Positions 43,006 to 52,154 of a stretch of 64,000 bases of DNA are shown here, in pieces. The first letter of the stretch is position 1; every line of letters starts with the position of its first letter. Origin of the DNA: UBA10324 sp038326325 (GTDB lineage Bacteria; Bacteroidota; Bacteroidia; Chitinophagales; UBA10324); NCBI GenBank assembly GCA_038326325.1, contig JBBQJW010000005.1, forward strand, positions 113,698 to 177,697. Direction: 5' to 3'. The translations under genes and the position numbers were made by a program. A model generated the notes under the pieces. That model was given only the letters and a program-made list of their open reading frames with translations, had not been told where the DNA came from and searched no databases.

Positions 43006-44034
43006 ATGAAAAAAAATCTGTTTTACTTATTTATTTTATTTCTGCTTGCAGCAGCCACTTATTATTTTGTTTTCATGAAGGGAAACAGCACGCTTCCTGT
43101 TAATGAAAAAAACTTTGCAGTTGAAGACACAGCAAGCATTGGAAAAATATTTATAGCCGATATGAGTAAGAAAACTGTTACACTTGAACGCGAAAACAAT
43201 GGGGGATGGATTGTAAATCAAAAATATGCTGTACGACCGGATGCTATCAGCACACTTTTAAAAACCATTAAACAACTCAGTATAAAATATCCGGTTGCAG
43301 AAGCAGCGCGGAATAATGTTTTAAAAAATTTGGCAACCAATAATTCTAAAGTTGAGATTTATGATTTGCAAAACAACCTCATCAATTCGTACTATGTCGG
43401 TAGCGGCACCAACGATAACAACGGCACTTACATGAAAACTGCTGATGGCGAAAACCCTTATGTAGTAACTGTTCCCGGGTTTCATGGAGTACTTACTGTT
43501 CGCTATATCACTAACGAGGAAGAATGGAAATCGCGCAACATTTTCAGTTTCACTTTTAATCAGATGAGCGAAGTGTCAGTTCATTATTTCGATAAGGAGG
43601 ATAGTTCATTCATCATTCATGTTGCCGGAGTTGATTCGTTTCAATTGCTGAATTTCAACTTGAAAAAACAACTGAATCCAAAGCTTGTAAGTAAGGAAAG
43701 AATGGGAATGTATTTGGCGCTTTTCAGATTTATAAATGCAGAGGCAAATGAAAACAATAATAAAAACCGAGACAGCATTTTATCACAACATCCGTTCTGC
43801 GAAATAAAAGTCACAGATGTTCGCGGAAAAATTTATACTGCAACATGTTATTACAAACTTGTTACAGCAGAATCATTGCAACAATTTTCAAGCAAAGGAG
43901 ATCCGTTGAAATATGATGTTGACCATTATTACGCAACTATTAATGATGGAAAGGATTTTGTTTTAATTCAGCAGTTTCACTTTGGAAGATTATTTCAGAA
44001 AATAAATTTCTTCTCTGCTAAAAACAGCAAGTAG
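43006..44034 (+). CDS. DUF4340-domain protein of the gliding operon
   Basis: The 342-residue protein has one N-terminal hydrophobic segment (FYLFILFLLAAATYYFVF) and a long extracytoplasmic region. It contains VTLERENNGGWIVNQKYAVRPDAISTLLKTI, VGSGTNDNNGTYMKTA and EWKSRNIFSF. These are features of DUF4340 proteins, which commonly follow gldG. The molecular role is not known. It starts 31 bases after the gldG stop and ends 20 bases before the TerC-like gene. Confidence 0.8.
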   Translation: MKKNLFYLFILFLLAAATYYFVFMKGNSTLPVNEKNFAVEDTASIGKIFIADMSKKTVTLERENNGGWIVNQKYAVRPDAISTLLKTIKQLSIKYPVAEAARNNVLKNLATNNSKVEIYDLQNNLINSYYVGSGTNDNNGTYMKTADGENPYVVTVPGFHGVLTVRYITNEEEWKSRNIFSFTFNQMSEVSVHYFDKEDSSFIIHVAGVDSFQLLNFNLKKQLNPKLVSKERMGMYLALFRFINAEANENNNKNRDSILSQHPFCEIKVTDVRGKIYTATCYYKLVTAESLQQFSSKGDPLKYDVDHYYATINDGKDFVLIQQFHFGRLFQKINFFSAKNSK

Positions 44035-44053
44035 AAAATAATTTAATAAGTGA

Positions 44054-44995
44054 ATGAGTATTATAAACTCTCTGAGCCCTGATACCTGGTTGTACATTAT
44101 TTTTCTGATTGTACTTATCAGTTCTCTTGTTATTGATTTTGGAATTTTTCGCAACTCAAAAGAAATGAGTTATAAAAGTGCAGCTTTACAAAGCCTCGTT
44201 TGGGTTTGTATCGCACTTGCATTTTGCTTTTTGATTTATATGAAAGAGGGGAGAGAATTTGCAATGCAATATGTTTCAGCATACCTGATGGAGTATTCTC
44301 TTTCCATCGACAATATTTTTGTTTTCGTTTTGATACTTACTTACTTCAATGTTTCAAAAAAATATTATCACAAGGTTTTATTCTTCGGAATAATCGGAGC
44401 AATAATTTTTCGGGCCATTTTTATTTTATTAGGAATGGCTTTGGTAGAACAGTTTTACTGGATACTTTACATTTTCGGAGCCATACTAATTTATACAGGA
44501 TATAAAATTTTAGCTAGTGGACAGGAACCAGAAGTTCACCCTGAAAAAAATATGATTTATAAATTCATGAAAAAGTATTTCAATATTCTTCCCGAAGAAG
44601 GTAACGGAAATTTCCTGATTCATCGTAACGGCAAAAAATATTACAGCATTCTTTTTCTAGTGATAGGAGTTTTGGCGAGTACCGATTTGGTTTTTGCAAT
44701 TGATTCAATACCTGCTGCCTTCGCTGTATCTCAACATAAATTGGTTGTACTCACTTCAAATATTTTTGCAGTGATGGGGCTACGAGCAATGTTTTTTTTA
44801 CTGATGGGTGCTGTAAACAAATTCGATTATCTGCAACAGGGAATTTCATTCGTGTTGATGTTCATCGGAATAAAAATGCTGATTGAAATTATTCACCTGC
44901 ATATTCCTACAGAACTTTCGTTGGCAATAATTATTCTGATGCTTGGTTCTTCAATTTTACTTTCTGTTTTGAAAAATAATAGTGCAAAAAAATAA
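44054..44995 (+). CDS. TerC/Alx-family membrane protein
   Basis: The 313-residue protein has seven to nine membrane segments and the family motifs YLMEYSLSIDNIFVFVLI (acidic Asp-Asn in a membrane helix) and VLASTDLVFAIDSIPAAFAVS. Family members are thought to export metal ions such as manganese or calcium at the cytoplasmic membrane and were first noticed in tellurium resistance. It follows the gliding genes by only 20 bases, but its job is unlikely to be gliding. Confidence 0.85.
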   Translation: MSIINSLSPDTWLYIIFLIVLISSLVIDFGIFRNSKEMSYKSAALQSLVWVCIALAFCFLIYMKEGREFAMQYVSAYLMEYSLSIDNIFVFVLILTYFNVSKKYYHKVLFFGIIGAIIFRAIFILLGMALVEQFYWILYIFGAILIYTGYKILASGQEPEVHPEKNMIYKFMKKYFNILPEEGNGNFLIHRNGKKYYSILFLVIGVLASTDLVFAIDSIPAAFAVSQHKLVVLTSNIFAVMGLRAMFFLLMGAVNKFDYLQQGISFVLMFIGIKMLIEIIHLHIPTELSLAIIILMLGSSILLSVLKNNSAKK

Positions 44996-45047
44996 AACGG
45001 CGATCGTTTTGATCACCTTCTCTATTTGAAGAATTCTTTCTGAAATT

Positions 45048-47807
45048 TTATCTGAGAAGAGTTACATCACCAGAGTTTTCAAGAACTGCACCGTCAATAA
45101 ATTCTATTTTATAATAGTAAACATAAACACCAACATTAAGTTTTGTATTTAGAAAAGTTCCATCCCAACCCGCAGTAGGGTCTTTCGATTCAAAAAGCAT
45201 TTCACCCCAACGATCAAAAATTCTAAGTTCGTAATTGATAATTATTCCACCAGGACGCAAATAAAATATATCATTGTTCTTATCATTATTAGGAGTGAAA
45301 GCATTAGGAGCCCAAACTGTCTCAGGAGGAATTACATTTATTAAAATTGATTTTGTTGATGAACATCCATTAAAATCAAACATAGTAACGGTATAGTTGG
45401 TGGTATCATAAGGTGTTGCAACCGGTGATGAAATTGAATCATTATCAAGAGAAATTCCATAGTCCCATGAATAACTTACTCCGCCGCTGGCAATTAATTG
45501 AATAGCTGTTCCTGCAAAAATCGTAGTAGAATCAATGTTAGTTGAAATTGGAGTTCCGGTATTAACGGTTATGTATCCTGTTTTAATTAGCGTATCAGAA
45601 CCTCCGATATTAAAAACTATAAGTGTAACAGGAAAAATACCAGCGTTCGGGTAACAAACATAAGGAGGATTTTGAGTTGTAATAGTATCCGGATTTCCAC
45701 CTGGCAAAATCCATTGCCACCCTATAGGGGCACCAGTACTTAAATTAGCGAAACTTATACAATCACCTGCACAAATTGATGTATCAGATGCAGAAAAATT
45801 TGCATGTAAATTGTTGCAATAAATTATTGTTATAAAGGAAATCTGAATAACAGAATCAATTCCATAGGAATTTGAAACAACTAATGTAATATCATAATTG
45901 CCCGGATTGGTGTAACAAATTTGAGGTGGGTTTTGTCCGGAAAAAGTTGACGGATTTCCCCCAGGAAATTGCCAGTTCCAAGATGTAGCTCCGTTACTTT
46001 GGTTTAAAAAGGAAAAACAATCCCCATTACAACCTGATGTTAAAGTTGCAGAAAAAGAAGCAGTAGGTGTACAATCGGAAACTATAATATAGGAAGTTTG
46101 TAAGAGGGTATCTATTCCATAAATATTTGAAACAATTAATTCAGCATCATATGTACCTGATGAACCATAACAAATCTGTGGAGGATTCTGACCAATAAAA
46201 TTTGCAGGAATGCCACCAGGGAATGACCATGAATATGTATTTGCCAACAAACTTTGACTAGTATATGTAACACATTGCGTCGCACATATGGCAGTTGAAT
46301 TTGCATTGAATAATGCGGTAGGTGGTTGGCAATTATTTACAGTGATATAATTTGTTAATGTATAAGTATCAATGTTAGCACCATCATCAACTGTAAGTGT
46401 AACATCATAACTACCTGGGGCATTGTAACAAATATTGGTGGGATTTTGATTAAAAGAAGAGGTTGGGGTAGCACCCGGAAAAGTCCATGTCCATCCAACT
46501 AAACCATTTCCCGTACTCAGGTCTGTAAAATCTATACAAGTACCATTGCAAATAGAGGTACTCGGTGTTGAAAAATTTGCGGTTGGAAGAGTGCAGTTAA
46601 TCGTATTAATATAATTTACCATTGTTAAGGTATCAGAACCAAAACCATTCGTAACTATCAATGTTACATCATACATTCCAATGGTATTGTAAACAATATA
46701 AGGAGGATTTTGACCCAAATATGATGAGGGAATTCCGCCAGGAAAACTCCATTCAAATGAAGTGGGTGAACCAAGTGATGCATCGGTGAACAAAACAGAA
46801 TCACCTTGACAAAATTGAGTTTGGCTTGCTGTAAAATCAGCCACAGCACTTATGCAATTATTTACAATTATTAAATACGAATTTGAAGAAGAAGGAGTAC
46901 CACAGTTATCACTTACAGTAAGTGTTACAACATAATTTCCTGCAGTACTGAATAATGAACTTGGGTTTTGGAGAGTTGATGTGTTTGGAGAACCTCCTCC
47001 ACCAAAGTCCCAAGAAAAATTTGTTGCTGGTCCAAATGTATTATTTGTAAAAGTTATTGAATCGCCAAAACAAGGAGAAGTAGGATTCCATGTAAAATCA
47101 GCAAAATATGAAATTGGTTGGCTGTAAACTACAATGCTATCAACAGCAATCGAGGGATCGGTTCCAAGGCCATCATTATTATTTTGCCAGTAAAAACCAA
47201 GTTTAACATTTGGATTATTTACAGCTGTCGAAGGTAATGCAACAGAATAAAATGTCCATTGACCTTGCGGAGGACAAGGAGCATTCATAGTTGGGGAAAG
47301 TTGTGTAATAACAGTCCAAGCTGCTCCATCCCAATATTCAAAAGAACAATAATCCTGATTATTTTGTCCATTGGCTAAATATCTTAAATCAACATAAACT
47401 GGATCACCAGAACAAGAACAATCAATAGTTGGTGTAACAGCTATCTTATGAGTGAATGTATTATACGGCCCACCTCCGGCATTGTATGCTGCTCCACAGT
47501 CACCAGTTGGACATAAAATGGGAACAGGCTGACTTCCAATATGCAATGTGGCATTTCCAGCACAACCAGTTCCACATTGACCAATTAAATTACCATTTTC
47601 TTCACAGCTTACATACCAGATATTGGCGTCAGTCCCATTTACACCGTTATTTGTAACAGTCCATCCATTATATCCTATGGCTGGAGTAGCTTGACTACTT
47701 GGGGCTGAAAAATCTTCAACCCAATGAGTTGTGATTTGTGCATTAATATCACTAATACTAAACAGTATAAGCGAAAAGAAGTAAACAACAGTTTGATTTA
47801 TTTTCAT
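45048..47807 (-). CDS. Large PKD-repeat protein with CHU_C C-terminus
   Basis: From ATG 47807 (MKINQTVVYFFSLILFSIS) the protein has 919 residues. It has a signal peptide ending NAQ and an N-terminal jelly-roll-like domain (to about 240) with paired Cys (CGTGCAG, CPTGDCG). Six or seven PKD domains follow, each with a W-x-F/L-P-G-G and a YDVTLxV strand. The end is a CHU_C domain (APNAFTPNNDKNNDIF, then IFDRWGEMLFE and WDGTFLNTKLNVGVY), a T9SS type B signal. It should be exported to the surface, perhaps for adhesion or substrate binding. A longer frame to 47852 would put 15 residues before the signal peptide. Confidence 0.88.
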   Translation of the reverse strand: MKINQTVVYFFSLILFSISDINAQITTHWVEDFSAPSSQATPAIGYNGWTVTNNGVNGTDANIWYVSCEENGNLIGQCGTGCAGNATLHIGSQPVPILCPTGDCGAAYNAGGGPYNTFTHKIAVTPTIDCSCSGDPVYVDLRYLANGQNNQDYCSFEYWDGAAWTVITQLSPTMNAPCPPQGQWTFYSVALPSTAVNNPNVKLGFYWQNNNDGLGTDPSIAVDSIVVYSQPISYFADFTWNPTSPCFGDSITFTNNTFGPATNFSWDFGGGGSPNTSTLQNPSSLFSTAGNYVVTLTVSDNCGTPSSSNSYLIIVNNCISAVADFTASQTQFCQGDSVLFTDASLGSPTSFEWSFPGGIPSSYLGQNPPYIVYNTIGMYDVTLIVTNGFGSDTLTMVNYINTINCTLPTANFSTPSTSICNGTCIDFTDLSTGNGLVGWTWTFPGATPTSSFNQNPTNICYNAPGSYDVTLTVDDGANIDTYTLTNYITVNNCQPPTALFNANSTAICATQCVTYTSQSLLANTYSWSFPGGIPANFIGQNPPQICYGSSGTYDAELIVSNIYGIDTLLQTSYIIVSDCTPTASFSATLTSGCNGDCFSFLNQSNGATSWNWQFPGGNPSTFSGQNPPQICYTNPGNYDITLVVSNSYGIDSVIQISFITIIYCNNLHANFSASDTSICAGDCISFANLSTGAPIGWQWILPGGNPDTITTQNPPYVCYPNAGIFPVTLIVFNIGGSDTLIKTGYITVNTGTPISTNIDSTTIFAGTAIQLIASGGVSYSWDYGISLDNDSISSPVATPYDTTNYTVTMFDFNGCSSTKSILINVIPPETVWAPNAFTPNNDKNNDIFYLRPGGIIINYELRIFDRWGEMLFESKDPTAGWDGTFLNTKLNVGVYVYYYKIEFIDGAVLENSGDVTLLR

Positions 47808-47930
47808 TCTTGAGTAAGAAACATTAACGCGATAAATATACATTGCTCTCATGATATGACGATTTATAAAATTATTACTGAAAGCGTAACATTGTAAATT
47901 GTTAGTTATTAATATTACATCTTCAAATAA

Positions 47931-49127
47931 ATGATTGCATTAAATAAAGAAATAAAAGAGATTTCGACTAATATACTTCGGGAAGTAATTTCTATCAGAA
48001 GATATATTCATGCACATCCTGAATTATCAAACGAAGAAGTTAAAACAGCAGAATTTATTTCTCAAAAACTATCAGAATGGAATATTCCTCACACTAAAAG
48101 TATTTCAGGAAATGGAATTTTGGTTTTATTGAAAGGAGAATTAAAAGACAAGAAAGTAATTGCAATTCGAGGTGAATTAGATGCACTTCCGATTTTTGAG
48201 AAAAATAATGTTGAATATAAATCCTGCAACGAAGGAGTAATGCATGCATGTGGTCATGATGTTCATTGCGCTGCTTTGCTCGGTACACTTAGAATTCTTC
48301 AGCAATTAAAATCAAGGTGGGGCGGAACTGTTAAAGCAATCTTTCAGCCGGCAGAAGAAAAACTACCAGGTGGTGCAAGTGTCATGATTGCCAATGGAAT
48401 TTTAGAAAATCCAAAACCCGATTCAATTCTTGCGCTTCATGTTTTTCCAAATCTTGAGTATGGGAAAGTTGGTTTTCATGAAGGGCAGTACATGGCGAGT
48501 TGCGATGAAATTTATATAACTGTTACAGGTAAGGGGGGGCACGCTGCAATGCCCGGTGAATACAACAATCCACTTTTTATTTCTGCGCGATTACTAAATG
48601 CTTACGAAAAATTTATTGAAGAAATAAAAAATCAATCCGTTCCAACTGTAATTGCTTTCGGAAAAATTAACGGAGTAGGTGCAACAAATGTTATTCCTGA
48701 TGAAGTTAAAATTGAAGGAACTTTCAGAACCATGGATGAAGAATGGAGAAAAAAAATTCATAAAAAATTAAAGGAAATTGCTCAAAATATTTCTAATGAA
48801 ACTTCATCAATTATTGAAGTGAAAATTGAAATTGGTTACCCTTGTCTTTTTAATAATCCGACATTAACTCAACAGGCAAGAAGAGCAGCAGAAAATTTTC
48901 TGGGAAAAGAAAATGTTGTTGACATCCCACTTCGAATGACCTCTGATGATTTTGCATATTATTCTCAGGAAATTCCGGGTTGTTATTTCCGTCTCGGAAC
49001 AAGGAACGAATCGCGTGGAATTATTTCTCCTGTTCATACTTCCACTTTTGATATTGAAGAAAAAGCACTTCAAACAGCAACCGGAACAATGGCTTGGATT
49101 GCTTTGAATTTATTGCAATCAAATTAG
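47931..49127 (+). CDS. M20-family amidohydrolase (N-acyl amino acid hydrolase-like)
   Basis: The 398-residue protein is an M20D-type metal-dependent hydrolase. Seen are the HAHPELSNEE start motif, IRGELDALPI, the metal-binding MHACGHDVHCAALLG (Cys and His ligands), FQPAEEKLPGGASVMI (catalytic and metal Glu), and the dimerisation domain (TVTGKGGHAAMPG). The C-terminal metal His is in SPVHTSTFDIEEKA. Members cleave N-acylated amino acids, hippurate or similar amides. No signal peptide is present, so it acts in the cytoplasm. It precedes cysC with a spacer of about 50 bases. Confidence 0.92.
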   Translation: MIALNKEIKEISTNILREVISIRRYIHAHPELSNEEVKTAEFISQKLSEWNIPHTKSISGNGILVLLKGELKDKKVIAIRGELDALPIFEKNNVEYKSCNEGVMHACGHDVHCAALLGTLRILQQLKSRWGGTVKAIFQPAEEKLPGGASVMIANGILENPKPDSILALHVFPNLEYGKVGFHEGQYMASCDEIYITVTGKGGHAAMPGEYNNPLFISARLLNAYEKFIEEIKNQSVPTVIAFGKINGVGATNVIPDEVKIEGTFRTMDEEWRKKIHKKLKEIAQNISNETSSIIEVKIEIGYPCLFNNPTLTQQARRAAENFLGKENVVDIPLRMTSDDFAYYSQEIPGCYFRLGTRNESRGIISPVHTSTFDIEEKALQTATGTMAWIALNLLQSN

Positions 49128-49160
49128 CTACTCTCATTAGGTAGAACACCTTCTGCCGTT

Positions 49161-49168
49161 TAAATTTG
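49161..49168 (+). promoter_or_regulatory. cysC -7 box (TAAATTTG)
   Basis: TAAATTTG fits TAnnTTTG and lies 12 bases before the cysC ATG at 49181. A possible TTG start at 49166 lies inside the box, which supports the ATG. Confidence 0.45.
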
Positions 49169-49180
49169 CGACTGCAAAAA

Positions 49181-49783
49181 ATGAGCGCAGCAACCAATAT
49201 TCATCCCATCTTTCATCGCATACTTCAACGCATTGATAAAGAAAATCAGCTGAAGCAAAATGCAAAAATTATCTGGCTAACAGGGTTGAGCGGTTCAGGC
49301 AAAAGCACAATTGCCGAAGCGCTTGAAAAAAAATTACACGCACAAAATTTTTTTACTGAATTGTTGGATGGCGATAATATTCGTTCAGGAATAAATAGTA
49401 ATCTTGGTTTCAGCGAAGCAGACCGATTGGAAAATATTCGCCGCATAGCTGAGGTATCAAAACTATTTTTGAATTGCGGCATCATCACCATTAATTCATT
49501 TGTGAGTCCGACAAATGAGATTCGTGCGCTGGCAAAAAAAATAATCGGCGAAAATGATTTCATAGAAATCTTTGTCAATTGTCCGATAGAAATTTGCGAG
49601 CAAAGAGATGTGAAAGGTCTTTATGCAAAAGCAAGACTCGGAGCGATAAAAGATTTTACTGGAATAACAGCCCCATTTGAAGCACCTGTTACACCGGCAT
49701 TAGAAATAAAAAGTAATGAATTAACCATTGAAGAATCAGTTGAGAAAATTTTCAACTTCATTCTTCCCGTAATTAAAAAATAA
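49181..49783 (+). CDS. cysC: Adenylyl-sulfate kinase
   Basis: From ATG 49181 the protein has 200 residues. It phosphorylates adenylyl sulfate (APS) to PAPS. The P-loop is LTGLSGSGKSTIAEAL, and the APS-binding LDGDNIRSGINSNLGFSEADRLENIRR, FVSPTNEIRAL and DVKGLYAKARLGAIKDFTGI segments are all present. It is of normal length. It begins a cysC-cysD-cysN series in which no sulfate permease or reductase gene is present. An inverted-repeat spacer (49800-49833) separates it from cysD. Confidence 0.95.
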   Translation: MSAATNIHPIFHRILQRIDKENQLKQNAKIIWLTGLSGSGKSTIAEALEKKLHAQNFFTELLDGDNIRSGINSNLGFSEADRLENIRRIAEVSKLFLNCGIITINSFVSPTNEIRALAKKIIGENDFIEIFVNCPIEICEQRDVKGLYAKARLGAIKDFTGITAPFEAPVTPALEIKSNELTIEESVEKIFNFILPVIKK

Positions 49784-49849
49784 AAACTTCGCGACTGTTT
49801 CCCTCTCCTTCGGATAGGGATTAAGGGTGAGGTTGCTAAAAGAAAAAAA

Positions 49850-50755
49850 ATGAGAGCATATAATTTAACACACCTTAGAGAATTAGAATCGGAAAGTATG
49901 TTTGTGTTGCGCGAAGTGGCTGCGCAGTTTGAAAGACCAGTGTTGCTTTTCAGTGGAGGAAAAGATTCCATTGTGGTTTCACATCTCGCACGAAAAGCAT
50001 TTTTTCCTGCACCTATTCCTTTTAAGTTGATGCATGTTGATACCGGACACAATTTTTCTGAAGCCATTGAGTATCGTGACTCATGGGTGAAAGAAATTGG
50101 TGCAACACTCGTGGTTGCTTCTGTTCAGGATTCGATTGACAAAGGAAGAGTGGTGGAAGAAAAAGGTTACAACGCAAGCCGTAACGCTTTGCAAACTGTT
50201 ACACTTCTTGATGCAATTGAAGAAAATAAATTCGACTGTGCAATCGGTGGTGCGCGTCGCGACGAAGAAAAAGCAAGAGCTAAAGAAAGATTTTTTTCGC
50301 ACCGCGATGAGTTTGGTCAATGGGATCCGAAAAACCAAAGACCTGAACTCTGGAATATTTTCAATGGACGCAAACACAATGGAGAACACTTCCGGGTTTT
50401 TCCAATTAGCAACTGGACAGAGATGGATGTGTGGCAATATATTCATCTTGAAAAAATTCCATTACCAAGTTTGTACTTCACTCACACCCGAAAAATTTTC
50501 ATGCGCGATGGAGTTATTTATTCAGCAAATGATTTTATGAAACTGAAACCCGAGGAAAAAATTGAAGAGATGGTTGTTCGTTTCAGAACAGTCGGTGATA
50601 TGACCTGCACAGGTGCAGTTCTTTCTGAAGCATCAAGTGTAGAAGATATTATTGCGGAAGTTGCAGCAGCGCGTACAACTGAAAGAGGTTCACGACAAGA
50701 TGATAAACGAAGCGAAGCTGCAATGGAAGACAGAAAAAAACTTGGCTATTTTTAA
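49850..50755 (+). CDS. cysD: Sulfate adenylyltransferase subunit 2
   Basis: The 301-residue protein starts MRAYNLTHLRELESESMFVLREV. It has the PP-loop LLFSGGKDSIVVSHLARKAF, the FKLMHVDTGHNF and AIGGARRDEEKARAKERFFSHRDEFGQWDPK motifs, and WTEMDVWQYIHLEKIPLPSLYF. With CysN it activates sulfate with ATP to APS. The C-terminal RQDDKRSEAAMEDRKKLGYF is conserved in the family. It precedes cysN with a spacer of 59 bases that contains one GTGTAACAG word. Confidence 0.97.
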   Translation: MRAYNLTHLRELESESMFVLREVAAQFERPVLLFSGGKDSIVVSHLARKAFFPAPIPFKLMHVDTGHNFSEAIEYRDSWVKEIGATLVVASVQDSIDKGRVVEEKGYNASRNALQTVTLLDAIEENKFDCAIGGARRDEEKARAKERFFSHRDEFGQWDPKNQRPELWNIFNGRKHNGEHFRVFPISNWTEMDVWQYIHLEKIPLPSLYFTHTRKIFMRDGVIYSANDFMKLKPEEKIEEMVVRFRTVGDMTCTGAVLSEASSVEDIIAEVAAARTTERGSRQDDKRSEAAMEDRKKLGYF

Positions 50756-50814
50756 TTTGATATTGAATTTTTTAGTGTAACAGTTTCAAATTTTAATTTT
50801 TCATTTAGAAAATA

Positions 50815-52080
50815 ATGACTACAAAAAGTTACTTAGATATGGAACTGCTTCGCTTCACCACAGCTGGTAGTGTTGATGATGGAAAGAGCACATTGATTGG
50901 ACGATTACTTTATGATTCGAAATCAATTTTTCAGGATCAGCTGGAAGCAATTGAACACACCAGTCGTCAGCGCGGAGAAGAAACTGTAAACCTTGCCTTA
51001 CTTACTGATGGTTTGCGTGCCGAGCGTGAACAAGGAATTACAATTGATGTTGCTTACAGATATTTCGCAACTCCAAAAAGAAAATTCATTATCGCTGATA
51101 CACCCGGACACATTCAGTACACCCGCAACATGGTAACAGGTGCGAGTACTGCGAACCTTGCAATTATTTTAGTGGATGCGCGTAATGGAGTTGTTGAACA
51201 AACCCGTCGCCATTCATTCATCGCATCGTTGTTAGAGATTCCTCATATTGTTGTTTGCATCAACAAAATGGATTTGATGAATTGGAGCGAAGATGTTTTT
51301 GAAAAAATAAAATCGGAATACACTTCGTTCGCGGCCAAGCTTGATGTGCGCGACATTCATTTCATTCCCATCTCTGCGCTTAAAGGAGATAATGTTGTTG
51401 ACCCGTCGCAGAATATGTTGTGGTACAACGGAAGCACTTTACTTTATCTCTTAGAAAACATACACATTGCCTCTGATGCAAATCACATCGATGCGCGTTT
51501 TCCGGTGCAATATGTTGTTCGACCTTACAGCGATAAGTTTCATGACTATCGCGGTTATGCGGGAAGAATTGCAGGAGGAATTTTTCGCCCTGGAGATGAA
51601 GTTGAAATTTTACCAAGCGGGTTCAATTCTAAAATAAAAAGTATTGATACATACGAAGGGCCACTGACTGAAGCATTTCCTCCAATGAGCGTTTGCATTA
51701 CTCTCGAAGATGATATAGATATCAGCCGCGGCGATATGATTGTTCGGAAAAATAACAAACCTGAAATCAGTCAGGATGTTGATCTGATGATTTGCTGGAT
51801 GAATGACAGACCGTTACAGTTGAATGGAAAATATGCGCTGAAGCATACTACTCGAGATGCGCGTTGTGTTGTGAAAGATGTAAAATATAAAATGGATATC
51901 AGCACCATGCATCGTGTAACAGATGATAAAAATCTGGGGCGAAATGATATTGGAAGAATTTCTATTCGCACAACTATTCCATTGATGTTTGATAGCTATA
52001 GAAAAAACAGAATCACGGGTTCAATTATTTTAATTGATGAAGCCACAAACGAAACAGTTGGTGCCGGAATGATAGTGTAA
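50815..52080 (+). CDS. cysN: Sulfate adenylyltransferase subunit 1 (GTPase)
   Basis: The 421-residue protein is a translation-factor-like GTPase: TAGSVDDGKSTLIGRLLYDSK (P-loop), GITIDVAYRYF (switch I), DTPGHIQYTRNMVTGAS (switch II) and CINKMDL (base recognition). Two beta-barrel domains follow. GTP hydrolysis drives APS formation by CysD. It lacks a fused CysC domain, which agrees with the separate cysC upstream. The stop TAA is part of a GTGTAACAG word. A strong terminator follows. Confidence 0.97.
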   Translation: MTTKSYLDMELLRFTTAGSVDDGKSTLIGRLLYDSKSIFQDQLEAIEHTSRQRGEETVNLALLTDGLRAEREQGITIDVAYRYFATPKRKFIIADTPGHIQYTRNMVTGASTANLAIILVDARNGVVEQTRRHSFIASLLEIPHIVVCINKMDLMNWSEDVFEKIKSEYTSFAAKLDVRDIHFIPISALKGDNVVDPSQNMLWYNGSTLLYLLENIHIASDANHIDARFPVQYVVRPYSDKFHDYRGYAGRIAGGIFRPGDEVEILPSGFNSKIKSIDTYEGPLTEAFPPMSVCITLEDDIDISRGDMIVRKNNKPEISQDVDLMICWMNDRPLQLNGKYALKHTTRDARCVVKDVKYKMDISTMHRVTDDKNLGRNDIGRISIRTTIPLMFDSYRKNRITGSIILIDEATNETVGAGMIV

Positions 52081-52100
52081 CAGTTGAGTTTTTTTAAATG

Positions 52101-52140
52101 AAAAAGCCGTTTCATGATTTTCTGAAACGGCTTTTATTTT
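52101..52140 (+). terminator. Rho-independent terminator after cysN
   Basis: A 13-bp perfect stem (AAAAGCCGTTTCA and TGAAACGGCTTTT) with an 8-base loop, followed by ATTTTTATT, lies 21 bases after the stop. It may also serve the convergent gene at 52155. Confidence 0.85.
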
Positions 52141-52154
52141 TATTGAGTATGAAA

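Noticed and set aside
44999..45017. Terminator between the TerC-like and PKD genes
   Set aside because: The GGCGATC/GATCACC pairing has a mismatch and no T-run.
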